Assembly (NCBI RefSeq): GCF_026420845.1
Contig: NZ_JAOWCB010000011.1
Location: 62,001-126,000 of the forward strand
Direction: 5' to 3'
Origin: Streptomyces sp. PR69
GTDB taxonomy: Bacteria; Actinomycetota; Actinomycetes; Streptomycetales; Streptomycetaceae
DNA: 64,000 nucleotides
Positions 53,651 to 63,534 of this stretch are shown here, piece by piece. Each line of letters begins with the position of its first letter. Position 1 is the first letter of the stretch. The notes under the pieces are model-generated. The model was not told where the DNA came from. It ran no database searches and saw only the letters and a list, made by a program, of their open reading frames with translations. Both the position numbers and the translations under genes were made by a program.

Positions 53651-55447
53651 TCACACGCCCCTTCGGGCCTCGGCGGCGAGGAAGGCGCACACCAGCGCCG
53701 CGAGCGACAAGGCCAGTGCGGCCCCCACGGGTTGGGCGAGCAGCCGGAGCCCCGACGCCAGCCAGGCGTCGGCCTCGCGGGGCAGCTCTGCCCACGCCAG
53801 CTCGCGCAGCCTGCCCGGGAACCCGGCGACCGAGCGGACCGCCGGGACGAGCAGCGCCTGCTGCACCAGCGGCGCGAGGAGCACCGGCACGGCGAGCACG
53901 GCGGCCACTCCGGCGGCGGTGGCGCGGAAGACTCCGGCGGCGAGAAGCCCCGCCCAGGCGCACCCCACGGCCAGCCCGCTCCAACTCGCTGCCATGACCG
54001 GCCCGTTCTCGGCGAGGGGCGTCAAGTCCGTCCCGTACACCAGGCGGAGGGCCTGAGCATCGGCCGCGGCGACGAGCCAGGCGAGCAGCAGGGCGGACAG
54101 GGCCGTGACCGCCAGCTTCGCCAGCAGCAGTCCGAGGCGGCGCGGGACGGCGCCGGGGGGCACGGCGAGTGCGGGGTAGCGGTACTCCTCCCCGTACGAC
54201 AGCGCGCCGATCAGGCCTGCGGCGAAGGCGGCCGGCGGCAGGGGGAGCAGACCGGGCCAGGCGGCGAGCAGCCTGGGGAGCGGCACGGCTCCGGTACGCG
54301 CGAGCGGGACGGACAGCGCCAGGGAGGCGATGACCGCGGCGAGCGCGATCAGCAGTGCGGTGCGGACTCCGAGGAGGCGGCTCAGCTCGTAGCGCAGCGG
54401 CCGCAGGGGGCCGCGCAGGGCGCGCCGAGGGAGCGGCGGGGGGAGGGCGTCTCCGGTGTGCGGCCGGCGGGCGCGGCGGCCGGCGGGCGCGGCGGTGTCC
54501 GGCGCGGGGGGTTCGGCGGCGGGGGCGTCCGCGGCGGGGCGCTCCGCCGCTGCGGCGGCCGGCCCCGCGTCTCCGGTCTCCTCCGTGAGACGGTGCAGCA
54601 GGACGCCATGGCGGAAGGCGGTCTCGCCGATCTCCGCGCAGCTGCTGCCGTAGACGGACAGCCGGGCGCCTCCTTCGACGACCACCTCGACGGACCGCTG
54701 GGCGGCTCGGGCCTCCCGGCCGAGGAGGGCGGAGAGCCGGGCCGCGTGCGGGGTGCGCACCGCGACGCGGGGCCGGAGCCTCGTGCGTGCGAAGTCCGCC
54801 GCGTCCTGGTCGGCGGCCAGCCGGCCCTTGTGCAGGGTGACCACGTGGTCGGCATTGCGCGCGGCCTCCTTGGGGTCGCTCGTCGTGTAGAGGACGGTTC
54901 CGCCGCGGGCGGCGTGCGCGTGGAGCAGCCCGAAGAGCCAGCCGGCCTCGCGGGGCGACAGCCCTCGGGCGGGTTCGTCGAGGATGAGCGAGTGGGGGTC
55001 GCCGATCAGGGCGGCGGCCATGCCGAGCCTGCGGTCCGCCCCGGTCGGCAGCGTTCCCAGCCGGTGGTGTCCGACTCCGGCGAGACCGACGGCCGTGAGC
55101 AGTTCGTCCGCCCGCGCCGCCGGCTCGCCCGCGGCGGCGCAGAGCATCCGCAGCTGCCCCCGTACGGTCCTCGCGGGGTGGCCGGGCACATCGCCGAGCA
55201 GCACCCCTGCCTCACGGGCGGGGTGGGCGATTCTGTGGAGCGGCCGCCCGCGGAAGTAGGCGAGGCCCCGACCGGGGGTGAGGCCGAGCAGCAGCCTCAG
55301 CGTCGTCGTCTTGCCCGCGCCGGGAGCGCCGAGCAGTGCCGTGACGCGGCCGGGCCTCGCCTCGAAGCTGACGTTCTCGACGGCGGGCGGCCCGTCTCGG
55401 CGGCGGTCGCGGCGGTACGCGCTGGTGAGTCCGATGGCCTGGAGCAT
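53651..55447 (-). CDS. ABC transporter with fused ATPase and membrane domains
   Basis: A 598-residue polypeptide. The N-terminal ATPase (about 1-230) has Walker A LLGAPGAGKTTTLRLLLGL and Walker B SLILDEPARGLSP; the ABC signature is degenerate, LPTGADRRLGMAAA instead of LSGGQ. A low-complexity linker (about 300-345, Ala/Pro/Arg) leads to a domain with about six spans to the end. Fusions of this kind exist next to whiH in other streptomycetes. Export of an unknown compound is the likely role. ATG at 55447. Confidence 0.88.
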   Translation of the reverse strand: MLQAIGLTSAYRRDRRRDGPPAVENVSFEARPGRVTALLGAPGAGKTTTLRLLLGLTPGRGLAYFRGRPLHRIAHPAREAGVLLGDVPGHPARTVRGQLRMLCAAAGEPAARADELLTAVGLAGVGHHRLGTLPTGADRRLGMAAALIGDPHSLILDEPARGLSPREAGWLFGLLHAHAARGGTVLYTTSDPKEAARNADHVVTLHKGRLAADQDAADFARTRLRPRVAVRTPHAARLSALLGREARAAQRSVEVVVEGGARLSVYGSSCAEIGETAFRHGVLLHRLTEETGDAGPAAAAAERPAADAPAAEPPAPDTAAPAGRRARRPHTGDALPPPLPRRALRGPLRPLRYELSRLLGVRTALLIALAAVIASLALSVPLARTGAVPLPRLLAAWPGLLPLPPAAFAAGLIGALSYGEEYRYPALAVPPGAVPRRLGLLLAKLAVTALSALLLAWLVAAADAQALRLVYGTDLTPLAENGPVMAASWSGLAVGCAWAGLLAAGVFRATAAGVAAVLAVPVLLAPLVQQALLVPAVRSVAGFPGRLRELAWAELPREADAWLASGLRLLAQPVGAALALSLAALVCAFLAAEARRGV

Positions 55448-55604
55448 CGCTTCTCTCGCGGAGGGTGGAGAACCGCTCGGCGGCTGGGGCTTTTTGTGGC
55501 TCGGTCGGGCGGGTACCGCAGCACGATAACGCGATAATTCGGACTTTCTGTGTATCTGTGCAGCTGCCGGGGTCCGGGTGTCCCGGAGGGACGGGCTCGA
55601 CGGC

Positions 55605-56381
55605 TCAGACCTCGGGACGCAGCATCGGCGGGTTGAGCAGGGTTGCTCCGCCGGCCCGGAAGAGCTGGGCGGGGCGGCCGCCCTGGCGGGTCGTGGTGCC
55701 TCCCGCCGGTACGAGGAAGCCCGGGGTGCCGGTCACCTTGCGGTGGAAGTTCCGCGGGTCGAGCGCCACACCCCAGACCGCCTCGTACACCCGGCGCAGT
55801 TCGCCGACGGTGAATTCCGGCGGGCAGAAGGCGGTGGCCAGCGAGGAGTACTCAATCTTGGAGCGGGCTCTTTCCACGCCGTCCGCGAGGATCCGGTCGT
55901 GGTCGAAGGCGAGCTGCGCGGGCTGCTCCTCCTCACGGGCCAGGCCGTGCTCCTTTTTGAGGAGTTCCTCGACCGGCGCCCAGCGCACGCTGTTGGCGTC
56001 GCCGCCGGCGCGGGGAGCGGGCAGATCGGGGGCGAGCACCAGATGGGCGACGCTGACGACACGCATCCGGGGATCCCGCTTCGGGTCGCCGTAGGTGGCC
56101 AGCTGCTCCAGGTGCGCGCCGTTGCCCGGGACGGGCGCGGCCGGGTCGTGGGCGTACAGCCCGGTCTCCTCGGCGAGCTCGCGCGCCGCGGCCGCCGCCA
56201 GGTCCTCATCCGCTCTGACGAAGCCCCCGGGCAGGGCCCATCGGCCTTGGAACGGCGGCTCGCCGCGGCGTACAACCAGCGCGCACAGCGCATGGCGGCG
56301 CACGGTGAGCACGACCAGATCGACGGTGACAGCGAAGGGCGGAAAGGCCGACGGGTCGTAGGGGGGCATGTCCGTGATCAT
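55605..56381 (-). CDS. NUDIX hydrolase with C-terminal winged helix (NrtR-like)
   Basis: A 258-residue protein. The NUDIX box reads GGFVRADEDLAAAAARELAEETGL. Upstream is the usual TVDLVVLTVRRHALCALVV. The C-terminal ~70 residues form an NrtR-type winged helix (FTVGELRRVYEAVWGVALDP then NFHRKVTGTPGFLV). Such proteins are ADP-ribose-responsive repressors of NAD metabolism in some bacteria, but the family also includes hydrolases, and no NAD gene is nearby. Start ATG at 56381 or the ATG at 56369 (MPPYDPSAF); neither has a strong ribosome site. Confidence 0.87.
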   Translation of the reverse strand: MITDMPPYDPSAFPPFAVTVDLVVLTVRRHALCALVVRRGEPPFQGRWALPGGFVRADEDLAAAAARELAEETGLYAHDPAAPVPGNGAHLEQLATYGDPKRDPRMRVVSVAHLVLAPDLPAPRAGGDANSVRWAPVEELLKKEHGLAREEEQPAQLAFDHDRILADGVERARSKIEYSSLATAFCPPEFTVGELRRVYEAVWGVALDPRNFHRKVTGTPGFLVPAGGTTTRQGGRPAQLFRAGGATLLNPPMLRPEV

Positions 56382-56400
56382 AGTCGTCTGCCTGACGATA
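56381..56400. promoter_or_regulatory. Candidate operator at the NUDIX regulator start
   Basis: tcgtc-tgcct-gacga (56384-56398), a short inverted repeat overlapping the start region. Position fits autoregulation. The arms are only five bases, so chance is not excluded. Confidence 0.35.
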
Positions 56401-56448
56401 AACACTCCCTTCGCCATGTGCTCCCGCCGATTCCCGCTACACACCGGG

Positions 56449-58608
56449 CTACACACCGAGCTGCAGCCCGGCGGCCGCCTGCTCGACCATCACCTGGCCG
56501 AGCCTGCTGATGCGCACGGCGAACGGCTCCCCGGCCACGCGCAGCCCCGAAATCTGTACGGCTCCGAGCGGGGCGCTGCGCATGGGGCGCAGCGCGACCG
56601 TGCCCGAGGGTACATCCGGCCGGATCCCGGCCAGGCTCATCAGCAGGTGGAGCCCCGTGAGCGCCGACAGGGCGGCCGGGCGGCAGGCGGCCGGATGCGG
56701 CGCGGGCATGACCGCGTCGGCCGTGCGCTGCTCGCCCGCGTACATCTCGGGCAGCCGATGGCCGAAGCCGGGTGCGGCGTCGAGGAGACCGCGCAGCAGG
56801 GATCCTGCCTCCTTTTCGTATCCTGCGGCGGCGAGGCCCGCGACCGCGACCGCCGTCTCATGGACCCGGACGGCCCCGGAGCGGTGACCGAAGGGGTTGT
56901 GCCCCGGTTCCTTGACGCCCAGGCCGCGCAGTCCCCAGCCGGAGTCCATGGCCGGGCTGCCGAGCAGCCGGGCCAGCTGCTCCGTCTGGACCTTGTCGAG
57001 CAGACCGGGGGCGGACTGTCCGAGCCCCAGCAGTCCGGTGTCGAGCAGATGCACGGCACCCGCGCCTATCAGCGGCGCCGGCCGCCCGCCGGCCAGCAGG
57101 GCCGCCGCGGGACGGCCACCGGTCAGATCGTCGACCCAGAACCGCTCCCGGAAGCTGCGGCGCATCCGGCTGGCCAGCTGCCGCCACTCCTCCGCGCCCG
57201 GCCTGCCGCAGCCCTCCAGCAGATCCGCGCCGAGCAGCGCCGCGCGGTGAGCATGGGCCTGAGTCTCGGTGCGGCGGACGCCCGAGGGACCGGGCTCTGG
57301 AAGCAGCCCGTCCCCGTCCGCCGCCTGTCCGAGCCAGCGCAGACAGCGCTCCGCCGCGGGCAGCAGTTCGGCGAGCTCCCTGTCGGGCATTCCCCAGCGC
57401 CTTGCCTCCGCGAGGACGGCGGGGAAGGCGAGGGTCGCTTCCACGCCCGTGCAGCTCGGCGGAAGATGGGGCCCCGCGTCCCGCAGAGGGCCGGGAATCC
57501 TGCCGAAGTCCCGCCCACGGCCGGTAAACTGGCTGCGGGCGAACCGGCGCAGTGCGGCCGCGGCGAGCCCGGTGGAGAGCGGCAGCGCGATGCGGGCCGC
57601 CCAGAGAGCCTCGGCCGGTGCGGGCCCGCACCGCCAGGGGACGCCCGCGGCGGGATACACATCGGCCGGATGCTCGGGGTCCCGCAGCAGCAGTGCCGTG
57701 AAGTCCCCCAGCCCGGTGGAGAGCAGCGCCCCCAGCCGGGGGTCGTCGCCCTCGGCGCGGGCCTCGGCCAGAGCGAGACCGCTCGTTCTGCCGGAGGTGC
57801 GGGCGGGGCGGTCGGAGCGGACGCGCAGCTCGATCGAGCGCGCGCCGCCGGGCGACAACTCCACCTCCCAGCGCAGCAGGCCCGCGGAGGCCAGGGTGTC
57901 GCGCGGGGGCGGATCCGCGGTGACGATCGCATGGCCGGCTCCGGCAGCGGCCCAGCGGAGGCCTGCGTCGTGGACGCTGGCGGGCAGTTCGGGAGAGGTG
58001 CGCCCCGCCGCGATCGCTCCGAACTCCGCGAGGTCGGTGCCGAGCGCCACCTCGACGGACAGGCGCAGCGGCCTGGCCGCGAAGCTGCGCAGCGTGATCC
58101 TCTCGGCGCCGTCGGCGTGGCGTGACCGTTCGACGCCGACTTCGGGGTCCGGTCCGGTGTCGGCGGGGGTTCGGACGACCGCCTTGAACACGGCGAGCCC
58201 GGCGGAGACCAGCCTGCCCTGGACGGCGACCGGTTCCCGGCCCGCGACCCGCAGCAGGCAGCGGGAGAGCAGCCGCCGCCCCGAGTGGTAGACGCCCTCG
58301 ACTCCTCTTCCGGTGAGCTGTCCGTGCTCCGCCGAGAGGGCGAGGCATGGCAGAGCGGCGCAGATGAGCAGGTGATGCACCGGGGCCGGCTCCCGCGGGC
58401 GAGCGGCGGGCGGCGGAGGCGCCGCCGCCGGTCCAGGCTGTTCCGCGGGCTGCGCCGCCGGGCCTCGATGCGGCCCTGGCCCCGGCTGCTCCTCCGGACC
58501 GGTCCGCACACCCGGGCCCGGCCGTGTGGACGGTCGTGATCTTGGAGCAGGCTGCGGTCCTGTGCCGGTCTGTGGTCTGCGGGGACGGCGGGGGGCTGTG
58601 GGGGCCAT
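56449..58608 (-). CDS. Glycogen-debranching-enzyme-like protein (GDE N-terminal/six-hairpin)
   Basis: A 719-residue protein. After a disordered Pro/Arg-rich N-terminus (about 1-75), a beta-sandwich GDE_N-like domain (HGQLTGRGVEGVYHSGRRLL, typical of this set) precedes an (alpha/alpha)6 glycosidase-like domain from about 310. Segments such as RRFARSQFTGRGRDFGRIPG and HNPFGHRSGAVRVHETAVAV match amylo-alpha-1,6-glucosidase-type proteins. Catalytic acids cannot be assigned with confidence. ATG at 58608. Sugar-polymer hydrolysis is the likely role. Confidence 0.83.
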   Translation of the reverse strand: MAPTAPRRPRRPQTGTGPQPAPRSRPSTRPGPGVRTGPEEQPGPGPHRGPAAQPAEQPGPAAAPPPPAARPREPAPVHHLLICAALPCLALSAEHGQLTGRGVEGVYHSGRRLLSRCLLRVAGREPVAVQGRLVSAGLAVFKAVVRTPADTGPDPEVGVERSRHADGAERITLRSFAARPLRLSVEVALGTDLAEFGAIAAGRTSPELPASVHDAGLRWAAAGAGHAIVTADPPPRDTLASAGLLRWEVELSPGGARSIELRVRSDRPARTSGRTSGLALAEARAEGDDPRLGALLSTGLGDFTALLLRDPEHPADVYPAAGVPWRCGPAPAEALWAARIALPLSTGLAAAALRRFARSQFTGRGRDFGRIPGPLRDAGPHLPPSCTGVEATLAFPAVLAEARRWGMPDRELAELLPAAERCLRWLGQAADGDGLLPEPGPSGVRRTETQAHAHRAALLGADLLEGCGRPGAEEWRQLASRMRRSFRERFWVDDLTGGRPAAALLAGGRPAPLIGAGAVHLLDTGLLGLGQSAPGLLDKVQTEQLARLLGSPAMDSGWGLRGLGVKEPGHNPFGHRSGAVRVHETAVAVAGLAAAGYEKEAGSLLRGLLDAAPGFGHRLPEMYAGEQRTADAVMPAPHPAACRPAALSALTGLHLLMSLAGIRPDVPSGTVALRPMRSAPLGAVQISGLRVAGEPFAVRISRLGQVMVEQAAAGLQLGV

Positions 58609-58714
58609 GGGTGGTGTGTTGTGCCTTCCGTGCACTCCGGGCAGCCGCGACGAACACGGCGGGACGGGTGGGAGAGCCCCGCCACGGGAGTGAACGGCGG
58701 CACGGGCGTCCGGG

Positions 58715-60130
58715 TCACGGCTGCCGACCGCTCTGGGCCCCACTCTGGGCCCCACTCTGGGCCCCGCGTCGGCTCCCGGCCGCGCGTGCGCCGGGCCGCC
58801 TGCGGGACGAAACGGCCGCGGGGCCTGCCGCTGCCGGCCGCGGCTTCTTGCGGAGTGTCACCGGGGGCTTGGGCGCCCCGGAGCGGCTCGGTCGGCTCGT
58901 GCGGCCCGCGCCCACGAGCCGCACACGACGGCCCCGGCGGCGGGGCCCGCGCGGCCGCCCCGGCTCATGGCGCGCCGCCCCCTCGCCGGCGGCCTCGCGC
59001 GTCTCGCGCTCCGTGCGCTCCGTGCGCAGACAGATGCGCAGGTCCTCCGGATCCAGGCCGTCGTTGCACGCCTGATGGAGCAGACGGGCGAAGAGATAGC
59101 CGGGGTCGGCGCGCAGGGCGAGCCCGAGGGCGACCCGGGCGCCGGGCTCGTCCCCGGTGGACCAGGCGACCCAGCCGGCGAGCGTCAGAGGCGCGGCGGC
59201 GTGTTCGGCGTAGCCGCCCACGCAGCGGCGGGCCAGGGCCCGCCAGAGCCGCAACGCGGGTGCCGCGTCCGGACCTTCCATGCACTCCGCGGCACGGTCC
59301 CGGGTGGTGCGGTCCTGGAGGCCGAGGATGACGGAGGCGGCCTCCTCATGGCTGATCAGCCGGTCGTCTGCGGCGTCCGCCTCGGCCCAGCCCGTGGCGG
59401 TCTCCGCCTCGGCGAGACGCCTGCGGAGCTGCTCGGCCAGTGCGAGGGTCTCCGCGGCCACCTGCTGTCGGCCCTGAGCGTCCAGGATGCGCGGCACGAT
59501 CGCGGACCCTGCGGCGTCGAGCGCACGGACCTGGCCCGCCGTGTCCCCTGCGGTCCACGGCGTCAGCCGTGCCTCCATCTCGCGCAGCGTGCCGCGGACG
59601 TGGATCCCGGCATAGGCGGCGGCCGCCGCCATGGCCGAGGTGCCGGGCACGCCCAGGGGGTTTCCCTCCGGCGGGCAGCAGCGCGCATCCGGGCAGCAGT
59701 AGGACCAGAAGCGCCCGTCGGAGATGCACAAGGCCTCGTACACCGGCACATCGAGGGTGCCGCAGGCGGTGCGCAGCCTCTGCGCGAGGGGCCGCAGGCG
59801 CTCCATCACCTGACGGCCGGTCCCGCCCTCGGGCGGGTCCTGGCAGAGGAAGACGACGATGCCGTCGGGCCGCGCGCCGCGCCGCTCGCTGCCCTCCACC
59901 AGGCATTCGGCGAGCTGCTTCGCCACGGCGGGCCACTCCTGCGCGGCACGCGGAATGCCCAGCCTCAGCCGGCCGCCGAAGCGGCCGCTGCTGCCGTGCA
60001 GCGCGACCATCACGATCGAGTCGGTCGGGTGGAAGCCCAGCACATACGGAAGCGCGTCCACCAGTTCGGCGGGGCCGCGCAGAGTGACCTGTTCGTCGGC
60101 GGGTCCGGTCGGTTCGCGGTGACTGTTCAT
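58715..60130 (-). CDS. DUF4192 domain protein
   Basis: A 471-residue actinobacterial protein. The DUF4192 domain (about 15-370) begins [20 protein letters not shown], then [10 protein letters not shown], and includes the conserved [20 protein letters not shown]ys-rich segment. The C-terminal ~90 residues are Arg/Pro/Ala-rich and end with the repeated GAQS. ATG at 60130; the longer frame to 61078 is antisense to recQ and unsupported. Function unknown. Confidence 0.85.
   Translation of the reverse strand: MNSHREPTGPADEQVTLRGPAELVDALPYVLGFHPTDSIVMVALHGSSGRFGGRLRLGIPRAAQEWPAVAKQLAECLVEGSERRGARPDGIVVFLCQDPPEGGTGRQVMERLRPLAQRLRTACGTLDVPVYEALCISDGRFWSYCCPDARCCPPEGNPLGVPGTSAMAAAAAYAGIHVRGTLREMEARLTPWTAGDTAGQVRALDAAGSAIVPRILDAQGRQQVAAETLALAEQLRRRLAEAETATGWAEADAADDRLISHEEAASVILGLQDRTTRDRAAECMEGPDAAPALRLWRALARRCVGGYAEHAAAPLTLAGWVAWSTGDEPGARVALGLALRADPGYLFARLLHQACNDGLDPEDLRICLRTERTERETREAAGEGAARHEPGRPRGPRRRGRRVRLVGAGRTSRPSRSGAPKPPVTLRKKPRPAAAGPAAVSSRRRPGARAAGSRRGAQSGAQSGAQSGRQP
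58731..58766. repeat. Three 12-bp tandem repeats in the DUF4192 tail
   Basis: ctctgggcccca repeated three times (last unit ends g). In frame on the minus strand it codes for three GAQS units at the C-terminus. Likely length-polymorphic. Confidence 0.85.
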
Positions 60131-60244
60131 GCCGATGACGGTCCCGCGAGCCGCCATCCCGCCGCGACCCCTGTGGAAAAACGATTCTCCACAGGTTCGC
60201 CGGCACATTCGCGCAGTGTCGGCGGCATCGGGTTGCATGGAGGC

Positions 60245-62419
60245 ATGACCCACGCAGACCGCTCGGATCTCCGGGCCTCCGCCGACGCAGTCCTCGCCCG
60301 CCTGGTATCGGACACGACGGGCACGGCCCGGCTGCGCGAGGACCAGTGGCGCGCGATCGAGGCGCTCGTCGCCGACAAGCGCCGCGCCCTGGTCGTCCAG
60401 CGCACCGGCTGGGGCAAGTCCGCCGTCTACTTCGTCGCGACATCGCTGCTGCGGGAGCGCGGCAGCGGACCGACCGTGATCGTCTCCCCACTGCTGGCCC
60501 TGATGCGCAACCAGGTGGAGGCGGCGGCGCGTGCGGGCATCCGCGCCCGCACGATCAACTCGTCCAACACGGAAGAGTGGGAGACGGTCCACGCCGAGGT
60601 CGCCGCGGGCGACGTGGATGTGCTGCTGGTCAGCCCCGAGCGGTTGAACAATCCGGATTTCAGGGATCAGGTGCTTCCCCGCCTGGCCGCGGCGACCGGG
60701 CTGCTCGTGGTGGACGAGGCACACTGCATCTCCGACTGGGGCCATGACTTCCGGCCCGACTACCGCCGGCTGCGCACGATGCTGGCAGACCTGCCGTCCG
60801 GGGTCCCGGTGCTCGCGACCACCGCCACCGCCAATGCCCGCGTCACGGCCGATGTCGCGGAGCAGCTGGGCACGGGGGCGGACACGGACGCCCTGGTGCT
60901 GCGGGGTCCCCTCGACCGGGAGAGCCTGAGCCTGAGCGTGCTGCAGCTGCCCGATGCGGCGACCCGGCTCGCCTGGCTCGCCGACCACCTCGGCGAGCTG
61001 CCGGGCTCCGGCATCGTCTACACGCTCACGGTCGCCGCGGCAGAGGAGGTCACGGCGTATCTGCGTCAGTGCGGGCACACGGTCGCGTCCTATACGGGCC
61101 GCACCGAGGACGCGGACCGCCGTCAGGCCGAGGAGGATCTGCTCGGCAATCGCGTCAAGGCCCTGGTCGCGACATCAGCGCTGGGCATGGGATTCGACAA
61201 GCCCGATCTGGGGTTCGTCGTGCACCTGGGGTCGCCGTCCTCGCCGATCGCCTATTACCAGCAGGTCGGCAGGGCGGGCCGCGGCGTGGAGCACGCCGAG
61301 GTGCTGCTGCTGCCCGGCAGGGAAGACGAGGCGATCTGGCGGTATTTCGCCTCGGTGGCCTTCCCTCCAGAGGAGCTGGTGCGGCGCACGCTGGATGTGC
61401 TGGGGCGGTCGGAGCGGCCGCTGTCGCTGCCGGCCCTGGAGCCGCTGGTCGAGCTGAGGCGCACCCGTCTGGAGACGATGCTCAAGGTCCTCGATGTGGA
61501 CGGCGCGGTCCGCCGGGTGAAGGGCGGCTGGACGGCCACGGGACAGCCGTGGTCGTACGACTCCGGCCGCTACGCCTGGGTGGCGCGGCAGCGGGCGGCG
61601 GAGCAGCAGGCGATGCGCGACTACGCCGGCTCCGCCGGCTGCCGTATGGAGTTTCTGCGCCGTCAGCTCGATGACGAGGCCGCCGCCCCGTGCGGCCGCT
61701 GTGACAACTGCTCGGGCGTCCGGTTCAGCGACAAGGTGTCCGCGGGCGCCCTGGACGCGGCGCGCGGCGAGCTGGGCCGGCCGGGTGTGGAGGTGGAGCC
61801 GCGCAAGATGTGGCCCACCGGCATGGCCGCGGTGGGGGTGAACGTCAAGGGGCGCATTCCCGAAGGGGAACAGGCCCTCGCCGGGCGGGCGTTGGGCAGA
61901 CTCTCCGACATCGGCTGGGGGAATCGGCTGCGGCCGCTGCTGGCCCCTCAGTCGGCTGACGGCCCGGTGCCCGGGGATGTGGCGGATGCGGTGGTGTCAG
62001 TCCTCGCCGACTGGGCGAAGGGGCCGGGCGGCTGGGCCTCCGGCGAGGCGGACGCGCCCGTGCGCCCCGTGGGGGTGGTGTCCGTGGCCTCGCACAGCAG
62101 GCCCGAGTTGATCGGGTCGCTGGCCGCCCGGATCGCTCAGGTGGGACGGATGCCGCTGCTCGGCTCGGTCGAGTACGCGCCGCAGACACAGGAGTCGGGG
62201 CCGCCGCCCCGCAGCAACAGCGCACAGCGTGTGCGCGCCCTGCACGAGGCGTTCACCGTGCCGCAGGGGCTGGCCGGGGCGCTGGCCGGCGCGGAGGGGC
62301 CCGTGCTCCTCGTGGACGACTTCTCGGACACGGGCTGGACGGTGGCGGTGGCCGCCCGGCTGCTGCGCAGAGCCGGCGCGAAGGGGGTGTTTCCTCTGGT
62401 CCTGGCTGTGCAAGCGTGA
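60245..62419 (+). CDS. RecQ-type DNA helicase with C-terminal phosphoribosyltransferase-like domain
   Basis: A 724-residue protein. Helicase motifs: [56 protein letters not shown] then [15 protein letters not shown]. The RecQ zinc site is [10 protein letters not shown]...CGRCDNC. The HRDC domain is missing; residues from about 560 instead resemble a ComF-like phosphoribosyltransferase, with the PRPP-loop motif [13 protein letters not shown] near 690-705. Such RecQ-PRTase fusions occur in actinobacteria. ATG at 60245 (GGAGG close upstream). Probably works in DNA repair. Confidence 0.9.
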   Translation: MTHADRSDLRASADAVLARLVSDTTGTARLREDQWRAIEALVADKRRALVVQRTGWGKSAVYFVATSLLRERGSGPTVIVSPLLALMRNQVEAAARAGIRARTINSSNTEEWETVHAEVAAGDVDVLLVSPERLNNPDFRDQVLPRLAAATGLLVVDEAHCISDWGHDFRPDYRRLRTMLADLPSGVPVLATTATANARVTADVAEQLGTGADTDALVLRGPLDRESLSLSVLQLPDAATRLAWLADHLGELPGSGIVYTLTVAAAEEVTAYLRQCGHTVASYTGRTEDADRRQAEEDLLGNRVKALVATSALGMGFDKPDLGFVVHLGSPSSPIAYYQQVGRAGRGVEHAEVLLLPGREDEAIWRYFASVAFPPEELVRRTLDVLGRSERPLSLPALEPLVELRRTRLETMLKVLDVDGAVRRVKGGWTATGQPWSYDSGRYAWVARQRAAEQQAMRDYAGSAGCRMEFLRRQLDDEAAAPCGRCDNCSGVRFSDKVSAGALDAARGELGRPGVEVEPRKMWPTGMAAVGVNVKGRIPEGEQALAGRALGRLSDIGWGNRLRPLLAPQSADGPVPGDVADAVVSVLADWAKGPGGWASGEADAPVRPVGVVSVASHSRPELIGSLAARIAQVGRMPLLGSVEYAPQTQESGPPPRSNSAQRVRALHEAFTVPQGLAGALAGAEGPVLLVDDFSDTGWTVAVAARLLRRAGAKGVFPLVLAVQA

Positions 62420-62635
62420 CTCAAGGGGTGACATGCGAGGTGACTGGGCAGGAATATGAGAGTCAAACCAGCCGATTACCGTCGGCGTTCCCCAATTGCT
62501 CGTTGCCGCATGCCGATGCGCCCGCAAGAATTGGGATGCTCCCCTCACGGCATATGAGCGGTCTGGATGGGCCGTGTTGCGGTGCGCCCTGCCCGACCCT
62601 GCCCGCACTCTGGGCGCGTATGCGAAGGGAGGACC

Positions 62636-63265
62636 GTGACCTTCGGATTCGCCCCGTCTGCAGCCACTTCGATCAGCGCCCCGGCCCACGTCGCCAGTCA
62701 TGTCACCCGGCTGCTCGAGCCCGCCGAGTGGTCCGCAGCCGGGATTCCGCTGCTGCGCAATCCACGCGAGGTGGTCAGCGGACTGCACGCCCGTCATCGG
62801 CCGGTGCCGGCGACAGCCGTGGTCGCCGTGCTCGACCACGAGGAACGGCTCGCCGCGAGCGCGTCGTTCAGCAAACGCGCGTCGGCGGCCGACGGCTGGG
62901 AGTTCCGGAACGCGCTGCTGGCCCATCTCCGCCGGGTCATCCCGCACGATCTGCGGCGGCGTGAGCCGGTGCGCACCGCGGTGCTGCTCTACTGCCGCGA
63001 TGGCGACGAGCGGTGGACCGAGGAGGACGGGGCCTGGATGTGGGGCCTGCGGGACGCCTGCACCCTGCACGGGCTGCGGTGCGGGGCCTACATCACGCTG
63101 ACGCGCGGCGGCTGGCAGGTGCTGGGCGAGGGGCGCGGCGGCCGCCGGCCCAACTCCGCCTCGCAGCCTGCGGATCTGGCCGACTCCATGGCCCGCGCCC
63201 CGGCGACGGCGGTGCGCACTGCCAGCGGCGCCGCCGAGGCTCTGCGGCGCACGGCGGCCCGCTGA
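62636..63265 (+). CDS. Conserved hypothetical protein
   Basis: A 209-residue soluble protein; GTG at 62636 after GGGAGGA. It starts TFGFAPSAATSISAPAHV. The middle has VVAVLDHEERLAASASFSKR and VRTAVLLYCRDGDERWTEED, suggesting an alpha-beta fold of about 160 residues, then an Ala/Arg-rich tail. Not recognised as a named family. It follows recQ by 216 bp on the same strand. Confidence 0.75.
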   Translation: MTFGFAPSAATSISAPAHVASHVTRLLEPAEWSAAGIPLLRNPREVVSGLHARHRPVPATAVVAVLDHEERLAASASFSKRASAADGWEFRNALLAHLRRVIPHDLRRREPVRTAVLLYCRDGDERWTEEDGAWMWGLRDACTLHGLRCGAYITLTRGGWQVLGEGRGGRRPNSASQPADLADSMARAPATAVRTASGAAEALRRTAAR

Positions 63266-63534
63266 AGGCGCCCGGCGGACGAGGTCCGGCCGAGACCCCC
63301 GGCCGAGGACCCGGCGAGGGCAGGGCACAGCGGCAGGGTGGGGGGCGCGGCGACCGGCTCAGACCCGGGACGCGCCGACCCCCGGTGCACGCCGTCCGGC
63401 CGCCCCCGCCGACGGCCGGATCACACCGGACCACACCGGTTCATGAGGGAACCTGTCGTGCGCCGAGCGTCGGACACGGCCGTGACCGCGACCGCTCGGC
63501 CCCGGGCCGGGCGGTGCGGGCTCTTGTCGGACGC

